Part shown: positions 1-9,027 of the stretch, one piece after another
Numbering within the stretch: position 1 is the first letter of the stretch
Layout: each line of letters opens with the position of its first letter
From: UBA5793 sp040255465
GTDB lineage: Bacteria; Planctomycetota; Phycisphaerae; Phycisphaerales; UBA5793
Direction of reading: 5' to 3'
Assembly (NCBI GenBank): GCA_040255465.1
Contig: JBDZVA010000007.1
Coordinates: 1-64,000 of the forward strand
DNA: 64,000 nucleotides
Notes under the pieces: generated by a model
What the model was told of the DNA's origin: nothing
Databases searched by the model: none
Seen by the model: the letters and a program-made list of their open reading frames with translations, nothing else
Made by a program: the position numbers and the translations under genes

Positions 1-31
1 CCTCCTTGCACTACACGGTCAGCAGCAATCA

Positions 32-781
32 GTGTGCCAAAGTGTTAGGCGCTCTAAGACCTACGGTCACGGCGAAACGGCTGTCCAAGCGCTGCGCGGA
101 GTTGATATCGAGGCGCATGACGGCGAGTTGATCATTCTTGCAGGTCCCAGCGGAAGCGGGAAGTCAACGTTCTTATCCATCATGGCCGGGATCCTCAACG
201 CCGATTCGGGCCAGGCGACACTGCTCGGCGTTGACTGGGCGACGTTGAGTGCAGACGCAAAAGCACAACGGCGCGCCCAGTTCGTCGGTCTCGTATTCCA
301 GCAGTTCAATCTCGTACCCACCCTTCAGATCGTTGAGAACGTGGCGGTCCCGCTACTCATTCGCGGCGTGGCAAGACGTGAAGCGTTTCGCATCGCTCGG
401 GCCCATCTTGATGCCGTCGGTCTCATGAAGCGGTCATCGAGTATGCCGCACCAACTCAGCGGCGGAATGCAGCAGCGGGCGGGCATCGCCAGGGCTCTTA
501 CCACTAATCCCCGCGTACTCATCTGCGACGAACCGACCGCCAATCTCGACAGTGAATCCGGGCGCGGCGTGATGGATCTCCTTCGCGCTGCAACCACAAG
601 CGGAGCGCCTCAACCCCACGGGAATACAGGGAGTAATCGACGCTGCGTCATGGTGGTCACACATGACGAGCGCCTGTTTGAGTACGCAGATCGTGTGATT
701 CGAATGGCCGACGGCCGTATCACAAATCCCGCGGTGGCGTCCGGCCGCAAAGTATCTGCCGCGGAGGGGGTGTTCTCATGA
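32..781 (+). CDS. ABC transporter ATP-binding protein, MacB/LolD/DevA type (5' end may lie outside the window)
   Basis: ATPase subunit of an ABC exporter. It would energise the permease encoded two genes downstream. All nucleotide-binding motifs are present: Walker A GPSGSGKS at residues 38-45, Q-loop VFQQFNLVP near 88-96, signature LSGGMQQR at 142-149, Walker B VLICDEP at 162-168 and the H-loop His at 211. A ~14-residue Gly/Asn-rich insert sits between Walker B and the H-loop. The GTG at 32 is the first possible start in the window, but the frame is open to base 2 and the N-terminus lacks the usual beta-strand before KTYG, so the true start may be upstream. The stop overlaps the next ATG (ATGA), so translation is probably coupled to the fusion-protein gene. 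The substrate cannot be told from sequence. Confidence 0.9.
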   Translation: MCQSVRRSKTYGHGETAVQALRGVDIEAHDGELIILAGPSGSGKSTFLSIMAGILNADSGQATLLGVDWATLSADAKAQRRAQFVGLVFQQFNLVPTLQIVENVAVPLLIRGVARREAFRIARAHLDAVGLMKRSSSMPHQLSGGMQQRAGIARALTTNPRVLICDEPTANLDSESGRGVMDLLRAATTSGAPQPHGNTGSNRRCVMVVTHDERLFEYADRVIRMADGRITNPAVASGRKVSAAEGVFS

Positions 782-1827
782 TTCGTGTGGTGCCGATGTT
801 GCTTGCCGTCGCCGGAGTAGCCATCGCCGTATTCGCAGTCTCGAGGTCCGGTCAATCCAACGCCCTGTTGCCGTCCGACGACGCCGCGATGACGAGCCCT
901 TATGAGCACGCAATCGTCGCCGAGGGCATCGTCGAAGCCGCCTCGCGCAACCGACGGATTGATGCACCGGAGTCCGGCCTGGTGCTCGAGATCATGGTGG
1001 ATGTCGGCGACGCGGTGCGGACGGGCGACCCACTGTTCCGCATCGACGATCGGAGCTGGCTGGCCAGACGGACCGAAGCTCAGGCAAGTGTCACCGTGGC
1101 CCAATCCCAGCTCGCGCGCCTCCGGGCGCTCCCAAGGCAGGAGACAATTGAGATTCTCGTTGCGGCGCAAATCGCAGCCCAGGCCGAGTTGACGGATGCC
1201 ACCAGCCGACTCGAGCGCATTCGGGCGGCCGTTCAGCAAGGTGCAGCCACCGCCGACGAACTCTCCCAGGCAATCTCCCTCGCCGCCGCCGCCGAGGCCC
1301 GACAGGAAAGCGCAACGGCGCGGCTTCACCTCGAACAGGCCGGCGCCTGGGAACCGGATCTGGCCGTGGCGGAGACCGAAGTGGCGCAGGCGCAAGCGGC
1401 GCTGACCAGCACACAGATGCAAATTGATCGCCTGACCATCACCGCCCCATGCGATGGCAAGATTCTCAAGCGCAACATCGAAGTCGGTGAATCAGTCAAT
1501 CCGGGCAGCGCTCTTCCGGCCATGGTGCTCGGCGATGTCACTCGCTTTCACATTCGCGCTCGCGTCGACGAGGAGGATGTGCAGTCCCTCGAGTCGGGCG
1601 CATCAGCGATCGTTCGAGTCCGTGGCGGCGCATTCCCAACGACCGAACTCACTATGCTCCGCATCGAGCCGCTTGCCCAGAACAAATCCAACCTGACCGG
1701 CCTGCCCGGCGAGCGCGTCGATACCCGCGTCATCGAAGTCGTATTTGAAGTGCAGCATCCAGAGCAGCTCGTGCTCTATCCGGGAATGCTCGTCGATGTG
1801 TTTATCCAGGCCAAGCCGCGCCCGTAG
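778..1827 (+). CDS. HlyD/MacA-family membrane fusion protein
   Basis: 349-residue periplasmic adaptor of a tripartite or DevBCA-like ABC exporter. An N-terminal membrane anchor (about residues 3-21) is followed by a biotinyl-lipoyl half (DAPESGLVLEIMVDVGDAV), a long alpha-helical hairpin rich in Ala, Gln and Glu (about 95-210), the second lipoyl half (ITAPCDGKILKRNIEVGE) and a beta-barrel domain with ARVDEEDV. The start overlaps the ATPase stop by 4 bp, and the permease gene begins 25 bp after this stop, so the three form one operon. The order ATPase-adaptor-permease and the single FtsX-type permease resemble DevBCA/MacAB systems. No outer-membrane TolC partner is visible in the window. Confidence 0.88.
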   Translation: MIRVVPMLLAVAGVAIAVFAVSRSGQSNALLPSDDAAMTSPYEHAIVAEGIVEAASRNRRIDAPESGLVLEIMVDVGDAVRTGDPLFRIDDRSWLARRTEAQASVTVAQSQLARLRALPRQETIEILVAAQIAAQAELTDATSRLERIRAAVQQGAATADELSQAISLAAAAEARQESATARLHLEQAGAWEPDLAVAETEVAQAQAALTSTQMQIDRLTITAPCDGKILKRNIEVGESVNPGSALPAMVLGDVTRFHIRARVDEEDVQSLESGASAIVRVRGGAFPTTELTMLRIEPLAQNKSNLTGLPGERVDTRVIEVVFEVQHPEQLVLYPGMLVDVFIQAKPRP

Positions 1828-1852
1828 CCCCGCCCGCACGAGGTTTCGCCCC

Positions 1853-3040
1853 ATGCTTCGACTCGCACTGTCCATGCTCATCGGTGACCCCGTCAAGTAT
1901 CTGGGGCTTGTGCTCGGCGTTGCTTTTACTGCCTTTCTGGGTACCTTCGCCGCCTCCTACGCCTGCGGCATTACGACGCGGTCCTTTTCCCTCATCGATG
2001 AGAATCCCTGGGCCTCCGTCTGGGTCACGGATCCTGAAGTCGTCTCCGTCGAGAACGCGCGGCCAATGTCCGATTCAGCCCTTAATCGCGTTCGCAGCAT
2101 CGAAGGCGTCGCGTGGGCTGTACCGCTGTCCGTCGCTTCCGCCAAGATGGAATATGCCGATGGACGATTCCAGTCTGTTGAGATCATCGGCGTCGATCGC
2201 CCCACCTTCGTTGGCGCGCCACCCGCAGCAGACGACGCGTCCAATCAGCGGCTCCGTTGGCCCGATGCGGCACTCGTCGCCGCAGGCGGTACGCAGGGAA
2301 AACTGAACACGCCCGCGCTCGAAGCAGATCGCTGGGCTGGTCCCCGCCTCAACGCGCCGACGCGACAGCTCCAGGCCGGCGACGAAGTGAGCATCAATGA
2401 CCACCGTGTTCACATCGCCGGTCGAGCCCAGGCCCAGCCTCGCTTCCCTCCGCGTCCACTGCTTTACATGACCTACGCCAACGCACAGCGCATCCTCCCC
2501 GTCGAGCGTCGGGAGATGTCATTTGTACTCGTTCATGCCCGTTCCGGCATTGACCCGCAATCACTCGCGGCGCGCATAGCCGCTCAGACTGGCCTTGCCG
2601 CACGGCCCACCCACGATTTCAAGGTGGCAACCGTGAAGTGGTTCCTGACCACTTCCGAAGACGTAGGCGACATGACCGCGATGCTGGCCATCGCCGTACT
2701 CGTTGGCCTTGGCAGCACCGGCGTACTCCTGCTCATGTTCACGCGCGACAACCTGAAGTACTACGCGCTGTTTGTCGCCATAGGGGCGCGCCCGCGGATC
2801 GTGCGCTGGATGGTTCTCGCCCAGGCTGGCGTCTGCGCCCTCATTGGCGCTGGCATCGGCATCGGCGCCTGCGCCATCGCCGGTGCCGCAGCCCAGTCTG
2901 CCGCCTTTCCCTTCCGCATGCTCTGGTTCACCCCCATCGCCGGCGCGGTCCTCGTTGCGCTCACGACAACCATCAGCGCCCTCGCCAGTCTTCGCCCGGC
3001 GTTCCGAATAGACGTCGGCGCGATATTCGCTGGTCGGTAG
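1853..3040 (+). CDS. FtsX/DevC-like ABC transporter permease
   Basis: 395-residue integral membrane protein. One transmembrane helix lies near the N-terminus (about residues 12-35). A large extracytoplasmic domain of about 230 residues follows, then three C-terminal helices (the first within MTAMLAIAVLVGLGSTGVLL and the last within AGAVLVALTTTISALASL). This one-plus-three layout with a large loop is that of MacB/FtsX-type permeases, including a YYALFVAIGARP coupling-helix segment that would touch the ATPase. The frame is open further upstream (to 1745) but those residues overlap the adaptor gene and are Ser/Arg/Cys-rich out-of-frame coding. The ATG at 1853 gives a normal N-terminus and was chosen. 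Third gene of the exporter operon. Confidence 0.82.
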   Translation: MLRLALSMLIGDPVKYLGLVLGVAFTAFLGTFAASYACGITTRSFSLIDENPWASVWVTDPEVVSVENARPMSDSALNRVRSIEGVAWAVPLSVASAKMEYADGRFQSVEIIGVDRPTFVGAPPAADDASNQRLRWPDAALVAAGGTQGKLNTPALEADRWAGPRLNAPTRQLQAGDEVSINDHRVHIAGRAQAQPRFPPRPLLYMTYANAQRILPVERREMSFVLVHARSGIDPQSLAARIAAQTGLAARPTHDFKVATVKWFLTTSEDVGDMTAMLAIAVLVGLGSTGVLLLMFTRDNLKYYALFVAIGARPRIVRWMVLAQAGVCALIGAGIGIGACAIAGAAAQSAAFPFRMLWFTPIAGAVLVALTTTISALASLRPAFRIDVGAIFAGR

Positions 3041-3251
3041 TGGCCACAGCACAAGCGCAGACCGACCTGTGGTTCCTCAGTCGAGGATCCCGGTGTGCAA
3101 ACTCCGCCGGGATTTGGAGCCGCTGCCGATCACTTCAATCAGGAAGCATGTTCAACGCACTCGGCGAGGCTCACGAAGCGTGGCGAGCACTACGGGCGCC
3201 AACTCGAGGGGCGGTGGCCTCTCGCGCAGCGGTCAGGTTTTGGCCAACAAG

Positions 3252-3290
3252 CCACGGCAGCGCCCGCCGGATGTGGGAGCGCTGCCGTGG
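3252..3290. terminator. Perfect 12-bp inverted repeat, probable terminator
   Basis: CCACGGCAGCGC at 3252-3263 pairs exactly with GCGCTGCCGTGG at 3279-3290, leaving a 15-nt loop. It lies 27 nt past the stop of the small minus-strand gene (3318-3467) and about 210 nt past the plus-strand permease gene. There is no clear U-tract on either side, so it may be a stability or factor-assisted terminator. Confidence 0.5.
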
Positions 3291-3317
3291 AGTCAACGAT
3301 TCAGCGTGAACTGAAGC

Positions 3318-3467
3318 TCAGTGCTTCTTCTCGCCGGGCTTGCCTGCGGGCTTGGCCGGAGCAGCGCCTGGTTTCGCAGGGGCGGCAGCGGGCTTGCCGG
3401 GGGTGGCTCCGGGTTTGCCGGGCGTGGCTTGAGCTTTGCTCTTGTCCTTTTCGGGATTCATCGACAT
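3318..3467 (-). CDS. Small Lys/Pro/Ala-rich protein (49 aa)
   Basis: Short gene of 50 codons including the stop. The protein starts MSMNPEKDKSKAQA and continues as an irregular repeat of PGK/AKPGA units (TPGKPGATPGKPAAAPAKPG), ending EKKH. It is strongly basic and probably disordered, like the tails of H1-like or other nucleic-acid-binding proteins. Support for it being real: a GAGAGG Shine-Dalgarno 9 nt before the ATG, a perfect hairpin just after the stop, and a bias to Ala, Pro, Gly and Lys that is not a shadow of any gene on the other strand. A second in-frame ATG lies two codons in. Function unknown. Confidence 0.6.
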   Translation of the reverse strand: MSMNPEKDKSKAQATPGKPGATPGKPAAAPAKPGAAPAKPAGKPGEKKH

Positions 3468-3676
3468 GGTCTGATCCTCTCGCCAAGGGTGGTGATCCGT
3501 GCGGGCGACCCTCTGGCGCCGATCGCACAGTGATTCATACCGTACCTCTGCCGAACGTCGGGCAGGGCACGCCGCTGGTTGGCGCCGAAGCGCTTCTCGC
3601 AGCGATTGTTTTGTCTCACTATGATTGGGGACTTCGATTGAGGCACCAATCGACAGTTCTATTGAATCGGAGTGGT

Positions 3677-4339
3677 ATGGAGATTCAGCAGAAGGAACTG
3701 GCCGCCGCCGGCCGCGCCGAGGCGCCGCTGCTCGTTGCGGTTGTGGCGCGATCAGAAGAAGACCGCGCCGCGCTCTCCACCGCTTTCGCCGCGCATCGAG
3801 GGCATCGCGTCACCTGTTCGTGCCCCCTCGAAGCCGCCACCGCCGCGCTCGACCGCCAGGCGCCGGTGGACGCCATCATCGGATTCGTCGACGACCAGGT
3901 CGGCTGGCGCCAGTTCCGCACCCTCACGGCTCGCTTCCCCGACATTCTCAGCATTCTCATTGTCTCCGATCCCGAGCAACTCGACGCAAAGGCCGACGGC
4001 CGCGTCCTCAACGCGCTCGTTGAATTGCCGCGCGAAGATCTCGCCCGCCGCGCCGCCGAAGTCACCGCCGCCGTCGTCAGCGCCAACCCCGTCCAGCGCA
4101 CGGCCAGCGCCGCGAGCAAAGCGCACGATCAGCAGTTGCTCAGCCTGCTGAGCGAACGCGAACGCGACATCCTCGGCCTCACCGCCAGCGGGCTGTCCAT
4201 TAAGGAAACCGCCCATCGGATCAACCGCACCTACGCGACCGTCGCCACCCATCGCACGCGCATCATGGAAAAACTCGGCCTGCACGACAAGGTCGCTCTG
4301 ACCCGCTTCGCCATCCGAGTCGGCCTCATCGAAGCATGA
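3677..4339 (+). CDS. LuxR-family transcriptional regulator with degenerate receiver-like domain
   Basis: 220-residue DNA-binding protein. The C-terminal ~60 residues are a textbook LuxR/FixJ helix-turn-helix (LSERERDILGLTASGLSIKE, then ATVATHRTRIMEKLGL). The N-terminal ~130 residues have the alternating strand/helix pattern of a response-regulator receiver. However, the expected phospho-acceptor region reads IIGFVDDQVGW rather than a clear MPD/MPG pattern, so phosphorylation is doubtful. An alternative is a pseudo-receiver. The ATG at 3677 has GGAG 9 nt upstream. The open frame extends to 3095, but that upstream part crosses the small minus-strand gene and looks non-coding. No histidine kinase is nearby. 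Confidence 0.8.
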   Translation: MEIQQKELAAAGRAEAPLLVAVVARSEEDRAALSTAFAAHRGHRVTCSCPLEAATAALDRQAPVDAIIGFVDDQVGWRQFRTLTARFPDILSILIVSDPEQLDAKADGRVLNALVELPREDLARRAAEVTAAVVSANPVQRTASAASKAHDQQLLSLLSERERDILGLTASGLSIKETAHRINRTYATVATHRTRIMEKLGLHDKVALTRFAIRVGLIEA

Positions 4340-4402
4340 TGGGGACAACACCGCGCTTGGCGTCACACACATCGCTCCTGCGGTCAACAACCCGAGCCAC
4401 GC

Positions 4403-4408
4403 TATCCT
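4403..4408 (+). promoter_or_regulatory. -10-like TATCCT box 6 nt before a start codon (putative leaderless promoter)
   Basis: TATCCT ends 6 nt before the ATG at 4415 and no Shine-Dalgarno is present. Transcription would be expected to begin at or next to the A of the ATG. No good -35 box is visible. Confidence 0.4.
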
Positions 4409-4414
4409 CATCCC

Positions 4415-5158
4415 ATGACCCGCTCCTACCACGCCGACGACCGCGTCTTCCAGAAACTTCGCGCCGCGGGCAAGACCTCATGGGATGAGCAGGCCGATCC
4501 CAACGCCAGCTTCGACCAGTTCATCCTGAGGCCGTTCATTGAAGAATCGCTTGCGGCGATCAATCGGCCGCTGCACGGGCTGACCGCGCTGGAGTTCGGC
4601 TGCGGCAGCGGGCCGGCGTCGTGCTTTCTCGCCGCCCGAGGACTCCAGGTGCGCGGCATCGACGTCGCGCCGACCGCGCTCGAGATGGCGCGAGAGAACG
4701 CCGCACAGCGCGGCCTGCGCATCCGCTTCGACGCCGCCGACATCTGTCAACTCGCCGAAGAGCCCGAGCGATATGACCTCATCATCGACGGCCATTGCCT
4801 GCATTGCATCGTGAGCGAAGACCATCGTCTTGCCGCCCTCACAGCGATCCATCGCCTGCTCAAGCCCGATGGCCTGCTGCTCATCGAATCCATGATCGCC
4901 CATCCCGACCTCGTCGTGAAAGGCAACTACCGCATCGACGAGCAGGGGGTGCTGTCGATCAAAGTGGACGACCCGGCTGGCGTGGACGGCACGTTCGAGT
5001 CGGATGGCGAATGGTTCGCACCCCACCGCCGCCTCCGCACCGCAGAGCAACTGCTGGCCGAACTCACCGACGCCGCCTTCGTCATTCATTCACAAAACGC
5101 CCGCCAGCAGAGCGACCCCCGCAAGCCCATGCTCATGCGAATCCGCTCCGGCCGATAA
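4415..5158 (+). CDS. Class I SAM-dependent methyltransferase
   Basis: 247 residues. The Rossmann-fold methyltransferase core is clear: motif I ALEFGCGSGPAS (near residues 53-64), motif II acidic residue in VRGIDVAP, the FDAADICQL motif III region, and LLKPDGLLLIESM at motif post-I/strand 5. The substrate is unknown. The HCLHCI segment and the short N-terminal extension are not diagnostic. The gene appears monocistronic: 75 nt after the LuxR gene and about 65 nt before the next gene. There is no Shine-Dalgarno, but a TATCCT box lies 6 nt upstream. Confidence 0.82.
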   Translation: MTRSYHADDRVFQKLRAAGKTSWDEQADPNASFDQFILRPFIEESLAAINRPLHGLTALEFGCGSGPASCFLAARGLQVRGIDVAPTALEMARENAAQRGLRIRFDAADICQLAEEPERYDLIIDGHCLHCIVSEDHRLAALTAIHRLLKPDGLLLIESMIAHPDLVVKGNYRIDEQGVLSIKVDDPAGVDGTFESDGEWFAPHRRLRTAEQLLAELTDAAFVIHSQNARQQSDPRKPMLMRIRSGR

Positions 5159-5223
5159 TGCACACTTAACCGCGACGCAAGCGCCGCAACGAACCCCGCA
5201 TAACATGCGTATCGGAGACAGCG

Positions 5224-5604
5224 TTGATCCGATTTCTTTCCAACCGTCTTGCGGGTCGCGATCTTGATTCCACAGACTGGTGGCTACGGACCTCCATGTG
5301 GTCTCTCCTCGGCGTGGATGTCGTGCTTTGTTTTCTTGCCGGAAAAGATCTCTTCGGACTTGGCTCGCTGTATTTGTTTCCGCACTGGAGTCTCGTCCAG
5401 GCACTCATCATTTGCGGGACGGTGCTGTTCGCATCGCTCGTCCGCTTCGTTACCAGATCGGTCTGGGACTACCGTCAGTCTCATCATCTCTGTCCCTATT
5501 GCGGCTATCCGGCAAGCGACTCCGCCGATCGACCTTGCAACGAGTGTGGCCGGCAACGCTGCGAAGAGCCGCGACTGCTTCGCAATCGAAACCGCCGACG
5601 GTGA
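5224..5604 (+). CDS. Small membrane protein with C-terminal zinc ribbon
   Basis: 126 residues: two transmembrane segments (about 24-45 and 55-82), a short basic linker, then a C-terminal CPYCGYP...CNECG zinc ribbon and an Arg/Asn-rich tail. The same membrane-plus-ribbon plan is found in the gene at 50576-51292. The start is a TTG at 5224 with GGAG 7 nt upstream; no ATG fits this frame. Function unknown. The ribbon most likely binds one zinc through four cysteines. Confidence 0.6.
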   Translation: MIRFLSNRLAGRDLDSTDWWLRTSMWSLLGVDVVLCFLAGKDLFGLGSLYLFPHWSLVQALIICGTVLFASLVRFVTRSVWDYRQSHHLCPYCGYPASDSADRPCNECGRQRCEEPRLLRNRNRRR

Positions 5605-6255
5605 TGGCGCATCGACTGCTCTCCGGGATTCGGTTTCGGCGATCCCGCATCTCTCTGCGACCACCGCGCCTCTGCGTGAGCCCGGTATTCGCTCTCACAC
5701 AAACGCGCACCATTTCAATCGCATTCCGTGCGCCGACTTTTTGAAAACGCAAAAAAGTTGAGCAAAACTCAAAATCACCCCCCTCAGAAAAATGAAAATC
5801 GACGAAAATTCCTGATTCGTCCCGCACAGGAGCGCTCGTTTACACGGACGCGCTTCGCAGCGCGCACCAGCGCTCAAAAATCGCGCACGGGAGCGCTCTG
5901 GCGCGCATGAAAAACTCCCAACCCGGTGCATCTCCGTGTTGGCACGGGTTTTGTTGTGCACATTGTCGCGAAGCGTCGCTGGCGCGCTCTGAGACTCGAA
6001 CTTTTTCGCTCAATTGTCCCGGGCCGATTTCAGCCGACCCGCGTTTGGGCCCCGGAAACGAGTCCGATCCCGCACAGCCGCGCACGCCCGTCCGCATTGG
6101 TGATGGCGTTGTTTCAATTGCTCAACCCGTGTTCGGAGTCTTGGCGGCCAATCACTGACTCAACGCTGCATTCCAACGGGTGCGGCTCATCGGGCCTCCG
6201 CCTCACGCCTCGATGCAGAGATGTCCTTCATGACCACCTCAAGCCAGGCGCGTGC
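5605..6255. other. Non-coding stretch, no gene recognised
   Basis: About 650 bp between the zinc-ribbon protein and the short-chain dehydrogenase. Locally A-rich (around 5740-5815) and with several GAGCGCT/GCGCGC runs at 5830-5990. Open frames here lack protein-like composition. I saw no tRNA or other RNA family I could name. It may hold decayed coding sequence. Confidence 0.4.
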
Positions 6256-6972
6256 TCACGACCGGCTCAGCCAGATCACTTCGCCGTTGATGTCATCGCG
6301 CTCGCCCGCGGCACACTCGACAATCGTCCGCGCCACTTCGGCGGGCGGGAGCGTCTGGTCAACGCCGATCATCTTCTCATCGAAGAGTCCGCGCAGCATC
6401 GGCGTCTCGACGGCTCCGGGTGCGACGGTGAAGCCGCGAATGTGATGCGCCTTGCCTTCCAGCGCGATCGATCTCGTAAAGGAGTTCAGCGCCGCCTTTG
6501 CCGCAGCGTACGCGAAGAAACCGGGAAAGGGGCTCTTCGTGCCCATTGTGCTCACGTTCACAATGCGCCCGCCGCCTTGCTTGACCATGATCGGCCAGAC
6601 GCGGTTGATCGCCAGCGCCGGCCCGATTGTGTTGACGGCGAAGACTGCTTCAAGATGATCGAGTTCCACCTCTCCGATCGATCGGAGTTCCGCGAGACCT
6701 GCGTTGTTGACGAGCACATCAATGCGGCCGAATGCTTCGACCGCCGCTTCCACCATCGCCAGCACATCGGCGGGCACGGCCAGGTCAGTGCTGCGCAGGA
6801 GCACATCGGGCGCGCCAAGGTTGGAGCATTCGTCGCCGACCACTTCGAGTCGTTCACCGCCGCGGGCGACCAGAGCGAGCTGGTAGCGGCGCTGAGCAAG
6901 TTGCAAAGCCACTTCGCGACCAATGCCGCTACTGGCGCCGGTAATGAGAGCAACGGGTGTGGAATCAGGCAT
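6256..6972 (-). CDS. Short-chain dehydrogenase/reductase
   Basis: 238-residue classical SDR, an NAD(P)-dependent oxidoreductase acting in the cytoplasm. The cofactor loop TGASSGIG lies at residues 10-17, the NNAG motif near 90, the catalytic Ser in NVSTMGT, and the YAAAK active-site motif (Tyr-x-x-x-Lys). PGAVETPML follows as the usual PG motif. Start chosen at MPDSTPVALITG (6972). The upstream open frame runs through a tRNA gene and cannot be protein. No Shine-Dalgarno is seen. Substrate unknown. Confidence 0.88.
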   Translation of the reverse strand: MPDSTPVALITGASSGIGREVALQLAQRRYQLALVARGGERLEVVGDECSNLGAPDVLLRSTDLAVPADVLAMVEAAVEAFGRIDVLVNNAGLAELRSIGEVELDHLEAVFAVNTIGPALAINRVWPIMVKQGGGRIVNVSTMGTKSPFPGFFAYAAAKAALNSFTRSIALEGKAHHIRGFTVAPGAVETPMLRGLFDEKMIGVDQTLPPAEVARTIVECAAGERDDINGEVIWLSRS

Positions 6973-7080
6973 GGTGAAAGGAGGCGCTGGGCATGAGGAA
7001 AAGGCAGGCAGGCAACGAAGCGCTGCGGCTCCAGGCACGAGTGCCCAGTGCCTGTTGCCTGATCCCTGATTCATCAAAAG

Positions 7081-7155
7081 GGCGACCGAGGGGATTTGAA
7101 CCCCCGACCCCCTGGACCACAACCAGGTGCTCTAACCAACTGAGCTACGGTCGCC
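7081..7155 (-). tRNA. tRNA-His (GTG)
   Basis: Cloverleaf readable on the minus strand. It has an encoded extra 5' G (G-1) opposite C73, as expected for tRNA-His, and a 7-bp acceptor stem GCGACCG/CGGTCGC. The D-arm contains AGCTCAGTTGGTTAGAGC, the anticodon stem is CCTGG/CCAGG with loop TTGTGGT (anticodon GTG), and the T-arm is GGGGGTTCAAATCCCCT. The 3' CCA is not encoded. Confidence 0.97.
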
Positions 7156-7446
7156 ATCGACGCACGGGGTCGAGACCCGCAGGGCGGAGAGTCGATCGCG
7201 CGAGGTCGAACAAAAAGGTAGCACAACGCCGAAGAATGGTCAATGAACTGAATCGTCGCGGGGTCGTTTCCCGTCAGGGTTGGGCCTCAATTCCAACAAA
7301 GCCGGGAGTTGCCCGCACCTTCGCGCCCTCTCGAAACCGACCATTTGCACTATTCCGCCTATCGTTTGGACCACTCGGAGATACTGCGGACGACTGTTTT
7401 CGTTGATTGCATCGGCGGTCGACCCCAACGCGAAAGAGACTCAATC

Positions 7447-9027
7447 ATGCCAACGCTTACGACCTTCCCGAGTCAGCTTACCGGCGTCAAGGTCCATCTC
7501 AATCTTCCGCCCGCCCAACTCATCGAAGAAGCGATCCGACGCGGCGAAGGAACGCTCGCCGCCAATGGCGCGCTCAACTGCCTGACCGGCGACCGCACCG
7601 GCCGCAGCCCGAATGACAAGTTTCTCGAAGACACCCCGGGCATCCATGACTCGATCTGGTGGGGCAAAGTCAACCGCCGCATCTCCGCCGATCACTTCGA
7701 CGAATTGCTCAGCCGCGCCATCGAATACCTCCAGCAGCGTCAGGATGTCTTCGAGTTTCGCGGCAGCGCCGGCGCCGACGAGGCCAATCGTTTGCACGTG
7801 CGCGTGATCTCCGAGCAGGCCTGGCACAGCCTCTTCGCTCGCACACTCTTCATCCCGCCCGCCGATGATCGAAAAGCGTCCGCGATCAAGGCGGACTGGA
7901 CCATCATCAACGTCTGCAACATGCCCGTGGATGACTGGAAGGAACTCGGTCTCAATGGTCCCATCGGCGTGCTGCAGTCGCTCGAGCGGCGCATCGTGGT
8001 CATCTTCGGCACGCACTACGCCGGCGAGATCAAGAAGAGCATCTTTTATGCGATGAACTATGACCTGCCGGCGCGCGGCGTGTTTCCCATGCACTGTTCG
8101 GCCAACGTGGCCGCAAACGATCCCAGCAACGTCGCGCTCTTCTTCGGCCTGTCGGGCACGGGCAAAACCACCCTTTCCGCCGATCCCGACCGTCGACTCA
8201 TCGGCGATGACGAGCATGGCTGGTCCGACGGTGGCGTATTCAACTTCGAAGGCGGCTGCTACGCCAAGTGCATTCGCCTCTCTGAGGAGGGGGAGCCACA
8301 GATCTGGAATGCGATTCGGTTCGGCTCGGTGCTTGAGAATGTCGTGCTCGATGAGCGCCGCCGCCCCGACTACGACGATGGCACACTCACCGAGAACACG
8401 CGCGTGACCTATCCCGTGCAGTACATTCCCAATGCACAGATCCCTTCGGTGGGAGCGCACCCCAAGAACGTCATCTTCCTCACGGCCGACGCGTTCGGCG
8501 TGCTGCCTCCGGTTTCGAAATTGACGCGCGAGCAGGCGATGTACTACTTCGTGAACGGCTACACGTCGAAACTGGCGGGAACGGAAGCGGGGGTGACCGA
8601 ACCTCAACCCAACTTCAGCCCATGCTTTGGCGGCCCCTTCCTGCCCCGTCCTCCCAAGGTGTACGCAGACATGCTCGCCGAGCGGGTGGACACGTACGGC
8701 GCTTCGGTCTGGCTGCTCAACACGGGATGGTCCGGCGGTCCCTACGGTGTGGGATCGAGATTCAAACTGGCCTACACGCGGGCGATGGTTTCGGCGATCC
8801 TCGACGGAACGCTGGGCCGAGGCCAGTTCACCGCCGACAAGGTATTCGGGCTGGCCATTCCTGATTCGGTCAAGGGCGTGCCCAACGACGTGCTCCATCC
8901 GCGAGCCACGTGGCGAGACAAGTCCGCGTATGACGCGAAGGCCCACGAACTGGCCAAACGGTTCCGGGACAACGACGCCACCTACGACCTGCCGCCGGAA
9001 GTCAGGGCCGCCGGACCCAGGGGCTGA
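7447..9027 (+). CDS. pckA: Phosphoenolpyruvate carboxykinase (ATP)
   Basis: 526 residues, normal length for the ATP-dependent family. Catalyses oxaloacetate + ATP to phosphoenolpyruvate + CO2 + ADP, the first committed step of gluconeogenesis, in the cytoplasm. Diagnostic elements are the R-x-P substrate site in TGDRTGRSPNDKF, the P-loop (kinase-1a) GLSGTGKTTLSADP, the metal-binding kinase-2 region LIGDDEHGW, and the FEGGCYAKCI segment. The ATG at 7447 starts a normal N-terminus; the frame is open further upstream but without homologous-looking sequence. Monocistronic, with tRNA-His divergent about 290 nt away. Confidence 0.97.
   Translation: MPTLTTFPSQLTGVKVHLNLPPAQLIEEAIRRGEGTLAANGALNCLTGDRTGRSPNDKFLEDTPGIHDSIWWGKVNRRISADHFDELLSRAIEYLQQRQDVFEFRGSAGADEANRLHVRVISEQAWHSLFARTLFIPPADDRKASAIKADWTIINVCNMPVDDWKELGLNGPIGVLQSLERRIVVIFGTHYAGEIKKSIFYAMNYDLPARGVFPMHCSANVAANDPSNVALFFGLSGTGKTTLSADPDRRLIGDDEHGWSDGGVFNFEGGCYAKCIRLSEEGEPQIWNAIRFGSVLENVVLDERRRPDYDDGTLTENTRVTYPVQYIPNAQIPSVGAHPKNVIFLTADAFGVLPPVSKLTREQAMYYFVNGYTSKLAGTEAGVTEPQPNFSPCFGGPFLPRPPKVYADMLAERVDTYGASVWLLNTGWSGGPYGVGSRFKLAYTRAMVSAILDGTLGRGQFTADKVFGLAIPDSVKGVPNDVLHPRATWRDKSAYDAKAHELAKRFRDNDATYDLPPEVRAAGPRG

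Noticed and set aside
3095..3676. N-terminal extension of the LuxR regulator
   Set aside because: It runs through the small minus-strand gene and its hairpin, and has low-complexity composition. The ATG at 3677 has a ribosome-binding site and starts a normal domain.
5830..5990. Repeated GAGCGCT/GCGCGC strings as a possible CRISPR-like or satellite repeat
   Set aside because: Units are irregular in length and spacing and there are no unique spacers.
5926..6996. Long plus-strand open frame of 356 codons
   Set aside because: Antisense to the short-chain dehydrogenase, rich in His/Arg, and without any domain-like pattern. The SDR motifs on the other strand are unambiguous.
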